From: Lysobacteraceae bacterium
GTDB taxonomy: Bacteria > Pseudomonadota > Gammaproteobacteria > Steroidobacterales > Steroidobacteraceae
DNA length: 8,168 nucleotides
Direction: 5' to 3'
NCBI GenBank assembly: GCA_012516015.1
Contig: JAAYXG010000214.1
Location: 1-8,168, forward strand
In this document: one piece after another, positions 1 through 7,636 of the stretch
Layout: the number at the start of each line of letters is the position of its first letter
Numbering within the stretch: the first letter of the stretch is position 1
Made by a program: the position numbers and the translations under genes
Notes under the pieces: model-generated
The model's input: only the letters and a program-made list of their open reading frames with translations
Told to the model about the DNA's origin: nothing
Databases searched by the model: none

Positions 1-800
1 AGGTCATTCAGATGCCCCGCACCTTGAGCGAGAACGAGCTCGAGGGCCAGGTCGAGATGCAGGCCGATCAATACATTCCCTTCCCGATGGAAGAGGTGAG
101 CTTCGATTTCGAGGTGATCGGGCCTTCCGAGAAGGATCCCGAGATGATCGACGTGCTCCTCGTTGCCACGCGATCGGAGAATGTCGAGCAACGTGTCGCG
201 GCCTGCTCCGCCGCGGGGCTCACGGCGAAGATCGTGGACGTCGAGGCTTTCGCGCTCGAGAACGCCTGCCGGTTGTTGACTCATCAAATGCCCGACGGCG
301 GCCTCGGTCGCGTCATCGCAGTCGTCGATTTCGGCGCGAGCAGCACGACGTTCAGCGTGCTGCGCGATCTGAAAGTGATCTATACGCGAGACTTTGCCTT
401 CGGTGGGCAGCAGCTGACGGAAGAAGTGATGCGCACGTACGGCCTCAGCATGGAAGAAGCTGGGCGGGCCAAGAAGGAAGGTGGGCTGCCAGGCAACTAC
501 GAGACCGAAGTGCTCGGACCGTTCATCGACGACATGTGTCAGCAGGTGAGCCGCTCGCTGCAGTTCTTCCTCGCATCGGGCGCGGGGCGCGAGCAGCCCG
601 AGCAAATCCTGATCTGCGGCGGCTGCGCAAACATCGCGGGCGCCGCTGAGATGATTCAGAGCCGAGTCGGCATCGAAGCGCAGCGCGGCGATCCGCTCGG
701 TCAGATGAAGGTCAGCCAAAAGGCCAAAGCCCAAGCGGTGAAGAAGGATGCGACGGCGTTGCTGACCGCCTGCGGTCTGGCATTGAGGAGCTTCGACTGA
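1..800 (+). CDS. pilM: Type IV pilus inner-membrane platform protein PilM (5'-partial)
   Basis: This is a cytoplasmic actin-like ATP-binding protein of type IV pili that docks onto the inner-membrane complex through the PilN N-terminus. The frame is open to the left edge (codons begin at position 3: V-I-Q-M). The ATG at 12 is internal, because the next residues match the middle of PilM, including the typical stretch QADQYIPFPMEEVSFDFEV. About 90 N-terminal residues, including the first phosphate-binding loop, lie outside the window, judging from the usual length of about 350 residues. Counting from the ATG at 12, the second nucleotide-binding strand is DFGASSTTFSVL (106-117). The adenosine-type glycine motif ICGGCANIAG is at 201-210, and the C-terminal signature TACGLALRSFD is at 252-262. 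It stops 1 nt before pilN. The assignment is firm from sequence similarity and operon position. Confidence 0.96.
   Translation, partial: VIQMPRTLSENELEGQVEMQADQYIPFPMEEVSFDFEVIGPSEKDPEMIDVLLVATRSENVEQRVAACSAAGLTAKIVDVEAFALENACRLLTHQMPDGGLGRVIAVVDFGASSTTFSVLRDLKVIYTRDFAFGGQQLTEEVMRTYGLSMEEAGRAKKEGGLPGNYETEVLGPFIDDMCQQVSRSLQFFLASGAGREQPEQILICGGCANIAGAAEMIQSRVGIEAQRGDPLGQMKVSQKAKAQAVKKDATALLTACGLALRSFD
785..790 (+). promoter_or_regulatory. Ribosome binding site of pilN
   Basis: GAGGAG lies inside the last codons of pilM, 11 nt upstream of the pilN ATG. It supports the start at 802 and suggests translation of pilN is coupled to pilM. Confidence 0.6.
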
Positions 801-801
801 C

Positions 802-1386
802 ATGCCGAGAATCAACCTACTTCCGTGGCGAGAAGCCGAACGCAAGCGCCGCCGTCAGGAGTTCGGCGTCGGTGCCGTCGGGGCTTTGGTGCTCGCCGGC
901 CTGATCGCCTTCGTCATCAATTGGCAGATGCAAAGCGCGATCGACCATCAGAACAGTCGCAACGCATATCTCAAGGGCGAGATCGCGGCGCTCGATAAGC
1001 AAATCACTGAGATTCTGGATCTCGAGCAGCAGAAGCAGCGCCTCATCGCGCGTATGCAGGTCATCGAGCAGCTCGAGCGCAGCCGTCCCGAAATCGTGCA
1101 CGTGTTCGATCAGCTCGTCCGCACGCTCCCCGATGGGGTTTATCTCACCGAGATCAAGCAGACAGATCGGCGCATTCAGCTCAAGGGTATGGCTCAGTCG
1201 AGCACGCGCGTCGCTTCGTACATGCGCAATCTCGACTCATCGGAATGGCTCGGCGACCCTGCGCTCCACATTCTCGAGACGAAAGGGGCCACGGACGCGG
1301 GCTCGGAATTCACATTGAACGTCGTGCAAGAAAATCCGCTGCTGCCGAAGACGGAAGCCGTGGCCTCAACGGGTGGTTCGCAATGA
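802..1386 (+). CDS. pilN: Type IV pilus assembly protein PilN
   Basis: PilN is a bitopic inner-membrane protein of the pilus alignment subcomplex; it forms a heterodimer with PilO. The short cytoplasmic N-terminus carries the family's PilM-binding motif INLLPWR at residues 4-10, followed by a basic stretch (residues 11-19). One membrane segment spans about 22-42. A predicted coiled coil rich in Q, E, L and I covers about 45-92. The rest (about 95-178) is the periplasmic ferredoxin-like domain, with the family-like stretch LPDGVYLTEI at 109-118. The C-terminal tail (about 179-194) looks flexible. The length of 194 aa is normal for the family. The ATG is chosen because it sits directly before the INLLPWR motif and has GAGGAG upstream. 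It overlaps pilO by 3 nt (ATGA), typical of tight co-translation. Confidence 0.97.
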   Translation: MPRINLLPWREAERKRRRQEFGVGAVGALVLAGLIAFVINWQMQSAIDHQNSRNAYLKGEIAALDKQITEILDLEQQKQRLIARMQVIEQLERSRPEIVHVFDQLVRTLPDGVYLTEIKQTDRRIQLKGMAQSSTRVASYMRNLDSSEWLGDPALHILETKGATDAGSEFTLNVVQENPLLPKTEAVASTGGSQ

Positions 1387-1988
1387 GCAACTTCCTCGAG
1401 CAAATGAGAGAGCTGGATCCGAACGATCCAGGCCGATGGCCATTGCCGTTCCGGCTCGGCGCCACTGCCGTGATCTTCCTCGTCGCAGTCGCACTGCTCG
1501 GTTACATGCTTGCATGGAAGCCGAAGAAGCCGGACCTCGATGCGGCGAAGGCCGAGGAGCAGCAGCTCTTGGGCACGCTTGAGCAGAAGGCTCGGAAAGC
1601 GGCGAACCTCGATGCGTACAAGGCGCAGCTCGCCGAGATCGAGCAGTCGTTCGGCGCCATGCTGCGAAAGCTTCCCAACAAAACCGAAGTCCCGAGCTTG
1701 CTCACCGACATTTCGCAGCAGGGTTCCGGTGCGGGGCTCGATCAGAAGCTGTTTCAGCCGAGCGCTCAGGTGAACAAGGACTTCTACGCGGAGCTGCCGA
1801 TCAAGATGCGGCTCACCGGAAGCTTTCACGCGATCGGGGCATTCGTAAGTGGGATCGCGGCGCTGCCTCGCATCGTGACGCTGCATGACGTGCAGATCAA
1901 GCCTGTCGACACGAGCAGCACCGATCAACTTCAGCTCGACGTGACTGCAAAAACATATCGCTATCTGGACGAGGAAGAGCAGACCTAA
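1383..1988 (+). CDS. pilO: Type IV pilus assembly protein PilO
   Basis: PilO is the partner of PilN in the inner-membrane alignment complex that connects PilM to PilP and PilQ. The protein is 201 aa. It has a short cytoplasmic N-terminus with ELDPNDPGRWP (residues 10-20), one membrane segment at about 25-45, and a coiled coil at about 52-92. A periplasmic ferredoxin-like domain follows, with the family-typical stretches LPNKTEVPSLLTDISQQG (97-114) and LPRIVTLHD (161-169). The frame stays open upstream to 1245, but that part lies in pilN coding sequence and gives an arginine-rich non-PilO leader. The start at 1383 puts the methionine at the normal place for the family and gives an ATGA overlap with the pilN stop. 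The ribosome site (GGGTGG, 1371-1376) is weak, so expression probably depends on translation of pilN. Confidence 0.96.
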   Translation: MSNFLEQMRELDPNDPGRWPLPFRLGATAVIFLVAVALLGYMLAWKPKKPDLDAAKAEEQQLLGTLEQKARKAANLDAYKAQLAEIEQSFGAMLRKLPNKTEVPSLLTDISQQGSGAGLDQKLFQPSAQVNKDFYAELPIKMRLTGSFHAIGAFVSGIAALPRIVTLHDVQIKPVDTSSTDQLQLDVTAKTYRYLDEEEQT

Positions 1989-2029
1989 TCGGCGTGCGCC
2001 TACTCACATTTGACGAGCCCTTCTAAGCC

Positions 2030-2539
2030 ATGCTTCACAAGAGACCGACACCGTTCGCGATCGCATTGCTGCTGCTCCTCGGCGGCTGTGCGAGCGATAT
2101 GGAACAGCTGCAGCAGCAAGTTGCGGCGATCAAGGCGAAGCCCGGCGAGCGCATCGAGCCGCTCCCCGAGATCAAGCCGTACGAGTCGTTTACCTATCAG
2201 GCGAGCTCGTTACGCTCCCCGTTCGTGCCGAGCGCACCGGCGCGCGGCGACATCGCGAGCGCCGTTCGGCCCGACATCAAGCGTCCGCGCGAATTCCTGG
2301 AGCAATTCCCGCTCGACACGATGCGCATGGTCGGCACCTTGCAGCTGCAAGGGCGCAACTACGGCCTCGTACAAGGCAAGGATGGGCTCGTGCATCGCGT
2401 GCTACCCGGGAACTACATGGGGCAGAACGACGGGCGCATCGTCAGCATTACGAACACCAGAATATCAATCATCGAGATCGTGCCTGATGGTCTCGGCGGA
2501 TACATCGAGCGGCCAGCGGCGCTGGCGCTGACAGAGTGA
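2030..2539 (+). CDS. pilP: Type IV pilus lipoprotein PilP
   Basis: PilP is a periplasmic lipoprotein that links the PilN/PilO dimer to the N-terminal domains of the PilQ secretin. The 169-aa product begins with a lipoprotein signal: K4 and R5, a hydrophobic core (about 9-17), and the lipobox LGGC with the lipidated cysteine at C20. The following residues A21-S22-D23 are the sorting positions; I draw no firm conclusion on membrane retention. Residues about 25-95 look extended and low in structure, the part that in this family binds PilN/PilO. The C-terminal beta-rich domain (about 97-165) includes MRMVGTLQLQGRNYGLVQ, typical of PilP. A stop codon (TAA, 2024-2026) lies two codons upstream in frame, so ATG 2030 is the earliest possible start, yet no clear Shine-Dalgarno sequence precedes it. 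It follows pilO after 41 nt and precedes pilQ by 19 nt. Confidence 0.95.
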   Translation: MLHKRPTPFAIALLLLLGGCASDMEQLQQQVAAIKAKPGERIEPLPEIKPYESFTYQASSLRSPFVPSAPARGDIASAVRPDIKRPREFLEQFPLDTMRMVGTLQLQGRNYGLVQGKDGLVHRVLPGNYMGQNDGRIVSITNTRISIIEIVPDGLGGYIERPAALALTE

Positions 2540-2543
2540 TCCC

Positions 2544-2549
2544 AGGGAG
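2544..2549 (+). promoter_or_regulatory. Ribosome binding site of pilQ
   Basis: AGGGAG lies 9 nt upstream of the pilQ ATG in the short pilP-pilQ gap. It decides the start at 2559 in favour of later in-frame GTG (codon 10) or TTG (codon 13) options. Confidence 0.7.
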
Positions 2550-2558
2550 AAAGCAAGA

Positions 2559-4739
2559 ATGTCGTGCTCAATAATCGCGAAGCCTGTGACTCGATTGCGT
2601 AACGGGCATGCCCCGTGGATCCAGCGGATCGCATTCCTATTCGTCACGGCTTTTCTGGGAGCCCAGGCCGCCTATGCACAGGGCACGAACCGGCTGGAAA
2701 GCATCGACACGAGCGTGCTTTCGGGCAATAACGTGCAAATCACGCTGCGCCTGAGCGACGAGGCGCCCACCCCGTTGACGTTTACCGTCGACAACCCGGC
2801 GCGCATTGCGCTCGATCTCCCGAACACCGCCGTCGCCATGTCCTCTCGTCGTGTGGACGTGAAACAAGGCGTCGTCGACACCGTGAACGTTGCGGAAGCG
2901 AACGGACGGACTCGCGTCGTGCTGAACGTTGACAACCTCGTGCCGTATGAAACCGAAGTGCGCGGCAACACGATTGTGGTCACGGTGGGTGCCGGTGCGA
3001 GCACGGCGGCTGGCCAGGCGGCCGCGGCGAGGACTGCCGCTGCGCCTGCGGCGCGCGCGCCAGCGGGCGGTGCCGGCGCCAATACGGTCCGGAACATCGA
3101 TTTTCGCCGCGGTGCCGACAGATCGGGCCGCATCATCGTCGAGCTCTCCAACGCGCGTGTTCCCGCCGATCTTCGTCAGGAAGGCGGTCGCGTCGTCGTG
3201 AACTTCGCGAAGACGGGCTTGCCCGAAGCCCTCTTGCAGCGCCTCGACGTCACGGACTTCGCTACGCCCGTGACAACCGTAGATGCGGTGCGTGTTGCCG
3301 ATGGAGCGCGACTCGTCATCGCCGCCTCGGGCGACTATGAGCAGCTCGCGTATCAGTCGGACAACATTTACACAATCGAGATCAAGCCGGTCGTGAAGCT
3401 GCCGCCCGAGCTTCAGGAGCAGCGCGAGTACACGGGCGAGCGCCTGACGCTCAACTTCCAGGACATTGAAACCCGCGCGGTGCTCCAGCTTCTCGCCGAC
3501 ACGAGCGGCCAGAACATGGTCATCAGCGATTCGGTCGGCGGCAACGTGACGCTGCGTCTGCAGAACGTACCCTGGGATCAGGCGCTCGACATCGTCATGC
3601 GCACGAAGGGTCTCGACATGCGTCGCGATGGCAACGTCATGTATATCGCCCCCGCTGCGGAGATCGCGGCTCGCGAGCGAGAGCTATTATCTGCCCGCGC
3701 CCAAGCGCAGGAGCTTGCTCCGCTGCGCACGGAGTACCTACAGGTGAACTACGCCAAGGCGAGCGATTTGGCCGCCTTGATCAAGTCCGGCGCCAACAAC
3801 TCGTTGCTTTCCGAGCGCGGCAGCGTTGCGATCGACGAGCGCACCAACACACTGTTGTTGCAAGACACGTCGGAGCGCCTAGCCGATATCCGTCGCCTCG
3901 TGTCTACGCTCGACATCCCGGTTCGCCAAGTGATGATCGAGGCGCGGATCGTGATCGTGAACGATGACTTCAGTCGCGACATAGGCGTTCGATTCGGTGT
4001 GAATGCCACGACGACGGATGTTGGTGGAAGCGATGGCCAAGGGTTCATTGGCCCTCGTGCGCCCACGCCTCCGGACGGCGCGGGACTTTTCCCAGGCGCG
4101 AACGCCCCCGGTGGTCCCTTAGCAATTGGCGAACCCGATTCTCGCTACATGGTCAATCTTCCCGTTACGAACCCGGCGGGATCGTTGGCGCTGACGTTGC
4201 TCGACTCCGACTTTATCGTCGATCTCGAGCTTTCCGCCGCCCAAGCAGAAGGTCGAGGCGAGATCGTCTCCACACCGCGCTTGATCACGGCGAACCAGCG
4301 CGAGGCCACGATCGAGCAGGGTGTGGAGATTCCGTACCAGGAATCGTCCTCGAGCGGTGCAACGACGACTCAGTTCAAGAAGGCGGTGCTGAGCCTCAGA
4401 GTGACTCCGCAAATTACGCCGGACAACCGAGTGATCCTCGACCTGACGGTGTCGAAGGATAGCGTCGGCGAACTCGTCGCGAGCGCGACGGGCGGTTTCG
4501 TCCCGAGCATCGACACCCGGGAGATCGTGACGCAAGTGCTCGTCAACGATGGTCAGACCGTGGTTCTCGGCGGCATTCTCGAGACGGAACGCCGCGATGC
4601 GGAGAACAAAGTTCCCTTGTTGGGCGATGTTCCCGTTCTCGGCCGCCTGTTCAAGCAGACGAGCACGTCTGATGACAAGAGAGAGCTCTTGATCTTCGTC
4701 ACGCCGCGCATTCTGCGGGAGGGTGCGAACCTGTACTGA
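2559..4739 (+). CDS. pilQ: Type IV pilus secretin PilQ
   Basis: PilQ is the outer-membrane secretin, a ring-shaped oligomer through which the pilus fibre exits. It has 726 aa, close to the Pseudomonas PilQ length. A signal peptide with a long basic front part and a hydrophobic core at about 23-38 probably ends at AYA-QG (40/41). Two peptidoglycan-binding AMIN-type domains lie at about 44-143 and 177-276, separated by an Ala-rich linker (146-175). The N0/STN domain is at about 289-366 (LTLNFQDIETRAVLQLLADT), and the N1 domain at about 391-455. The secretin barrel domain runs from about 455 to 719, with IVSTPRLITANQREATIEQG (569-588), the signature VPLLGDVPVLGRLFK (685-699) and the closing LLIFVTPRIL. 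A Gly/Pro-rich stretch (about 488-527) interrupts the barrel domain. The mature part has no cysteine. It is the last pil gene; a hairpin terminator follows 22 nt after the stop. Confidence 0.98.
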   Translation: MSCSIIAKPVTRLRNGHAPWIQRIAFLFVTAFLGAQAAYAQGTNRLESIDTSVLSGNNVQITLRLSDEAPTPLTFTVDNPARIALDLPNTAVAMSSRRVDVKQGVVDTVNVAEANGRTRVVLNVDNLVPYETEVRGNTIVVTVGAGASTAAGQAAAARTAAAPAARAPAGGAGANTVRNIDFRRGADRSGRIIVELSNARVPADLRQEGGRVVVNFAKTGLPEALLQRLDVTDFATPVTTVDAVRVADGARLVIAASGDYEQLAYQSDNIYTIEIKPVVKLPPELQEQREYTGERLTLNFQDIETRAVLQLLADTSGQNMVISDSVGGNVTLRLQNVPWDQALDIVMRTKGLDMRRDGNVMYIAPAAEIAARERELLSARAQAQELAPLRTEYLQVNYAKASDLAALIKSGANNSLLSERGSVAIDERTNTLLLQDTSERLADIRRLVSTLDIPVRQVMIEARIVIVNDDFSRDIGVRFGVNATTTDVGGSDGQGFIGPRAPTPPDGAGLFPGANAPGGPLAIGEPDSRYMVNLPVTNPAGSLALTLLDSDFIVDLELSAAQAEGRGEIVSTPRLITANQREATIEQGVEIPYQESSSSGATTTQFKKAVLSLRVTPQITPDNRVILDLTVSKDSVGELVASATGGFVPSIDTREIVTQVLVNDGQTVVLGGILETERRDAENKVPLLGDVPVLGRLFKQTSTSDDKRELLIFVTPRILREGANLY

Positions 4740-4761
4740 CAGGTCGCTCGGAGATCTCAAT

Positions 4762-4795
4762 GAAAGCGGCCGCCTCCGGGCGGCCGCTTTCGTTT
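4762..4795 (+). terminator. Rho-independent-type terminator after pilQ
   Basis: A perfect 13-bp inverted repeat, GAAAGCGGCCGCC (4762-4774) and its complement (4779-4791), encloses the tetraloop TCCG. In RNA this is a C(UCCG)G loop of the very stable UNCG class. The trailing tract is short and imperfect (TTTCGTTT), so some read-through into aroK is likely. Each arm contains the self-complementary octamer GCGGCCGC. The placement, 22 nt after pilQ and about 20 nt before aroK, fits the end of the pil transcript. Confidence 0.8.
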
Positions 4796-4800
4796 ATAGT
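4795..4800 (+). promoter_or_regulatory. Possible -10 element upstream of aroK
   Basis: TATAGT matches the sigma-70 -10 consensus at five of six positions. No -35 hexamer is visible at the usual distance, because that place is occupied by the terminator stem. If active, transcription would begin near 4806-4807, only about 5 nt before the aroK ATG. This is a weak call based on one hexamer. Confidence 0.25.
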
Positions 4801-4811
4801 GCGTGCAATTC

Positions 4812-5345
4812 ATGAGCCAGTCCTCGCGCACTCCCAACATTTTCCTGATCGGCCCCATGGGCTCGGGAAAGACAGCGGTTGGCCGCCAGCTCGCGCGACT
4901 CCTGCGACTGGACTTCTACGACAGCGATGCTGAGATCGAGCACCGCACTGGCGTAGATATCCCCTACATCTTCGAAAAGGAAGGCGAATCCGGGTTCAGG
5001 GAGCGAGAGCGCGAGGTCATCGACGCGTTGACACGCCTGCCCAGTGTCGTCGTGGCCACCGGCGGAGGCGCCGTCCTGCTGCCGGAGAACCGCGATCGTT
5101 TGGCCGCCCGCGGGTGTGTCGTCTATCTCCACACCAGCATCGAGCAACAGCTCGAGCGTACTCGACATGGCAGACAGCGTCCCTTGCTGTACACGAAAGA
5201 TCCCGAAGCCAAGCTGCGCGAGCTGATGGAAATGCGCTTACCGCTCTATCATTCCATCGCCCGGATCACCGTCGTGACGGATGGCCGGCAAGTGCGTGCC
5301 GTGGCGGACGAGATCATCCAGCGTTTGAAGGAGTTGCCGACCTGA
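4812..5345 (+). CDS. aroK: Shikimate kinase AroK
   Basis: AroK phosphorylates shikimate to shikimate 3-phosphate with ATP, the fifth step of the cytoplasmic shikimate pathway to chorismate and aromatic amino acids. With the ATG at 4812 the protein has 177 aa. It is a P-loop NMP-kinase fold: Walker A GPMGSGKT (14-21), and the shikimate-binding residues D39 (in FYDSD), R63 (in GFRERE) and the GGG of ATGGGAV (84-86). The lid residue is R123 (in RQRPLL), and the late adenine/substrate arginine R142 lies in MRLPLY. A GTG at 4803 in the same frame would add three residues (M-Q-F). I prefer the ATG because MSQSSRTPNIFLIGPMG aligns with the normal enterobacterial start, but neither start has a recognisable Shine-Dalgarno sequence. 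The stop shares one base with the aroB ATG (TGATG). Position after pilQ is the common gammaproteobacterial arrangement. Confidence 0.96.
   Translation: MSQSSRTPNIFLIGPMGSGKTAVGRQLARLLRLDFYDSDAEIEHRTGVDIPYIFEKEGESGFREREREVIDALTRLPSVVVATGGGAVLLPENRDRLAARGCVVYLHTSIEQQLERTRHGRQRPLLYTKDPEAKLRELMEMRLPLYHSIARITVVTDGRQVRAVADEIIQRLKELPT
5328..5333 (+). promoter_or_regulatory. Ribosome binding site of aroB
   Basis: AAGGAG lies inside the end of aroK, 11 nt before the aroB ATG. It supports the start at 5345 although the frame stays open farther upstream. Confidence 0.65.
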
Positions 5346-6439
5346 TGAGTGAATCGACCGTCAGCGAGCGCGTCGATATCGATCTCGGTGCGCGTAGCTA
5401 TCCCATCCTGATCGGCGCGCACTTGCTCGAAGACGCCGCCCTGATCGACGCCCACGTGCGCGCGCGCAGCGTCCTCATCGTCACGAACGAAACGATCGCA
5501 CCCTTGTACGTGCCCACGTTGCGGCGCTCGCTCGGCGAACGCCGTATCGCCGAGGTCGTTCTGCCCGACGGGGAGCAGCACAAGCACCTGACGACGGTGT
5601 CTCGCATCTTCGATGCGCTCATGGAGGCGCGGATGAATCGAGACGCCGCGGTGATTGCGCTCGGCGGCGGCGTGGTGGGCGACATGGCGGGGTTCGCGGC
5701 AGCCTGCTATCAGCGCGGAATCGACTACATCCAGATACCGACGACGCTGCTGGCGCAGGTCGACTCTTCCGTCGGCGGGAAGACCGGCGTCAATCACCCC
5801 AAGGGTAAGAACATGATCGGCGCGTTTCATCAGCCGCGCTGCGTCATCGCGGACGTCGCGACTCTGGAGACGCTCTCGGATCGCGAGTATCGAGCGGGTC
5901 TTGCCGAAGTCGTGAAGTACGGGCTCATCTACGATGTCGACTTTCTCGGCTGGCTCGAAGCGAACGCGGAGGCACTCGCGACCCGCGAGCGACGCGCGAT
6001 TATCCACGCCGTGCGCCGCTCGTGCGAGATCAAGGCACGAGTGGTCGCGCTCGACGAGCGCGAGTCCGGTTTGCGGGCGATTCTGAATCTGGGCCATACG
6101 TTCGGGCATGCGATCGAAACGGCATCCGGTTACGGCAACTGGTTGCACGGCGAGGCCGTCGCCGCCGGAATGTGCATCGCGGCCGATATGTCCGCACGTC
6201 TCGGATGGATTACGACGGCCGACCGCGAACGTGCCGTTCAGCTGCTCGTACGCTTCGGCCTGCCGACCGAGGCACCCAAGATCGGCGCCACGCGTGCGCT
6301 CGCCCTCATGGGCATGGACAAAAAAGTGCTCGAAGGCCGCGTTCGGCTCGTCTTGCTACGATCGCTCGGTCGAGCCGAGGTCGTCGGCGACTATCCAGCA
6401 GAGGCGTTGAACGCCACCCTTGCGCAGCATTTCGAGTAA
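5345..6439 (+). CDS. aroB: 3-dehydroquinate synthase AroB
   Basis: AroB converts DAHP to 3-dehydroquinate, the second step of the shikimate pathway, using NAD+ and a divalent metal (usually Zn or Co) in the cytoplasm. The 364-aa product has the normal family length. The N-terminal NAD-binding domain contains DGEQHK (75-80) and the glycine motif GGGVVGDMAGF (107-117). The core signature PTTLLAQVDSSVGGKTGVN is at 132-150, followed by KGKNMIGAF (153-161). The expected metal ligands are E188 (LAEVVKYG), H251 (NLGHTFGHAIE) and H268 (LHGEAVAAGM), with spacing as in E. coli AroB. The frame is open upstream to 5114, but the extra part is arginine-rich out-of-frame aroK sequence. ATG 5345 has AAGGAG upstream and overlaps the aroK stop by one base, so the two shikimate enzymes are probably translated together. 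Confidence 0.98.
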   Translation: MSESTVSERVDIDLGARSYPILIGAHLLEDAALIDAHVRARSVLIVTNETIAPLYVPTLRRSLGERRIAEVVLPDGEQHKHLTTVSRIFDALMEARMNRDAAVIALGGGVVGDMAGFAAACYQRGIDYIQIPTTLLAQVDSSVGGKTGVNHPKGKNMIGAFHQPRCVIADVATLETLSDREYRAGLAEVVKYGLIYDVDFLGWLEANAEALATRERRAIIHAVRRSCEIKARVVALDERESGLRAILNLGHTFGHAIETASGYGNWLHGEAVAAGMCIAADMSARLGWITTADRERAVQLLVRFGLPTEAPKIGATRALALMGMDKKVLEGRVRLVLLRSLGRAEVVGDYPAEALNATLAQHFE

Positions 6440-6466
6440 AGCGCCCGTGCGGTACGGTGGCACCCC

Positions 6467-7624
6467 ATGACCGACTCATCTCTCGCGCCCTACGTCGCAC
6501 ACGATTCGCGCACGCGCGGGCGGCGTTATGTCGAATCACCGCCGGCGTTTCGCAGCGAGTTTCAGCGCGACCGCGATCGCATCATTCATTCGAACGCGTT
6601 CCGCCGGCTCGTCTACAAGACGCAGGTCTTCGTCAATCACGAAGGAGATCTCTATCGTACGCGGCTCACGCACAGTATCGAAGTCGCACAGATCGCCCGC
6701 ACTATCGCGCGCGCCTTGCGGCTCAACGAAACGCTCGTCGAAGCCATTTGTCTAGCGCACGATCTCGGCCACACGCCGTTCGGTCACGCCGGTCAGGATG
6801 CACTGAACGAATGCATGCGCCCGTATGGCGGCTTCGAGCACAATCTTCAGTCGCTCAGGACCGTGGACGAGCTGGAAGAGCGGTATGCCGAGTTCCCTGG
6901 ACTGAATCTGACGTTCGAGACGCGCGAGGGGATCCTCAAGCATTGCTCGCTCAACAACGCTCGGCAACTCAGCGAGCTCGGCGAGCGATTCATCAAGCGC
7001 CAACAGCCTTCGCTGGAAGCGCAGATCGCGAATGTCGCGGACGAGATCGCGTACAACAACCACGATCTCGACGATGGCTTGCGCGCCGGCCTCATCTATC
7101 TCGACGAGTTGCGAGAAGTGCCACTTTTCGCTCGTGTGCATGACACTGTCGGCCGAGCACACCCGAGCTTGAGCGGTCGGCGCCTCGTCCACGAGATCGT
7201 ACGTAGAATGATCAATCACGTGGTCGTGGACTTGATCGAGACGACGGCGATGCGCGTTCGGGAAGCACGCCCGGCCGACATCGATGCGATTCGCGCGCGA
7301 GGCCAACCGCTCGTCGGCTTCAGCGATCAGGTCGCCGCCGAGCATCTCGAGCTCAAGCGCTTCCTCCGGGATCGCGTGTACCGGCATTACCGTGTGCTGC
7401 GCATGACGAACAAGGCGCAGCACGTCATGAAGAGCCTGTTCGACTCGTTCTTCGCACGCCCGGAGCTTTTGCCCACCGAGCATCATCTCGCCGCGAGGCA
7501 GATGGAAGCGCAAGCGGGCGAGGCCGGACGGGCGCGCGCCGTCGCGGACTACATCGCAGGCATGACGGATCGCTATGCGATCGGCGAGTACGAGCGCCTC
7601 TTCGATCCTGCCAAGCGCAGTTGA
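6467..7624 (+). CDS. dgt: Deoxyguanosinetriphosphate triphosphohydrolase-like protein (HD-domain dNTPase)
   Basis: The predicted enzyme hydrolyses dNTPs to deoxynucleosides and inorganic triphosphate, and so helps set the dNTP pool. It is 385 aa, the length of the shorter dGTPase-like subfamily rather than the roughly 500-aa E. coli Dgt. The HD metal site is complete: H69 in RTRLTHS, H98-D99 in [12 protein letters not shown], and D192 in [11 protein letters not shown]. Other family stretches are [11 protein letters not shown] (45-55), [11 protein letters not shown] (121-131) and [14 protein letters not shown] (146-159). Substrate range (dGTP or other dNTPs, and effector use) cannot be read from the sequence. 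The start ATG at 6467 has only a weak GGTGG upstream (6456-6460). It lies 27 nt after aroB, with no visible terminator between, so it is probably co-transcribed with aroK-aroB. Confidence 0.93.
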   Translation: MTDSSLAPYVAHDSRTRGRRYVESPPAFRSEFQRDRDRIIHSNAFRRLVYKTQVFVNHEGDLYRTRLTHSIEVAQIARTIARALRLNETLVEAICLAHDLGHTPFGHAGQDALNECMRPYGGFEHNLQSLRTVDELEERYAEFPGLNLTFETREGILKHCSLNNARQLSELGERFIKRQQPSLEAQIANVADEIAYNNHDLDDGLRAGLIYLDELREVPLFARVHDTVGRAHPSLSGRRLVHEIVRRMINHVVVDLIETTAMRVREARPADIDAIRARGQPLVGFSDQVAAEHLELKRFLRDRVYRHYRVLRMTNKAQHVMKSLFDSFFARPELLPTEHHLAARQMEAQAGEAGRARAVADYIAGMTDRYAIGEYERLFDPAKRS

Positions 7625-7636
7625 GTGTGTCGGGGA

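Noticed and set aside
1245..1382. Upstream extension of the pilO reading frame
   Set aside because: The extra 46 residues overlap pilN out of frame, are arginine-rich, and have no PilO similarity; the ATGA start at 1383 is much better.
1194..1928. Minus-strand open frame of about 244 codons opposite pilN/pilO
   Set aside because: It is antisense to two well-supported pil genes, with no recognisable domain or start signal.
5114..5344. Upstream extension of the aroB reading frame
   Set aside because: It overlaps aroK out of frame and does not resemble the AroB N-terminus; the ATG at 5345 has a ribosome site and coupling overlap.
5249..6148. Long open frame on the minus strand opposite aroK/aroB (about 299 codons)
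   Set aside because: It lies fully antisense to clearly coding aroB, has an arginine- and histidine-rich composition typical of shadow frames in GC-rich DNA, and shows no recognisable domain.
6022..7143. Plus-strand open frame of about 373 codons crossing the aroB-dgt junction
   Set aside because: It is extremely arginine-rich and overlaps two real genes in another frame; it is a composition artefact.
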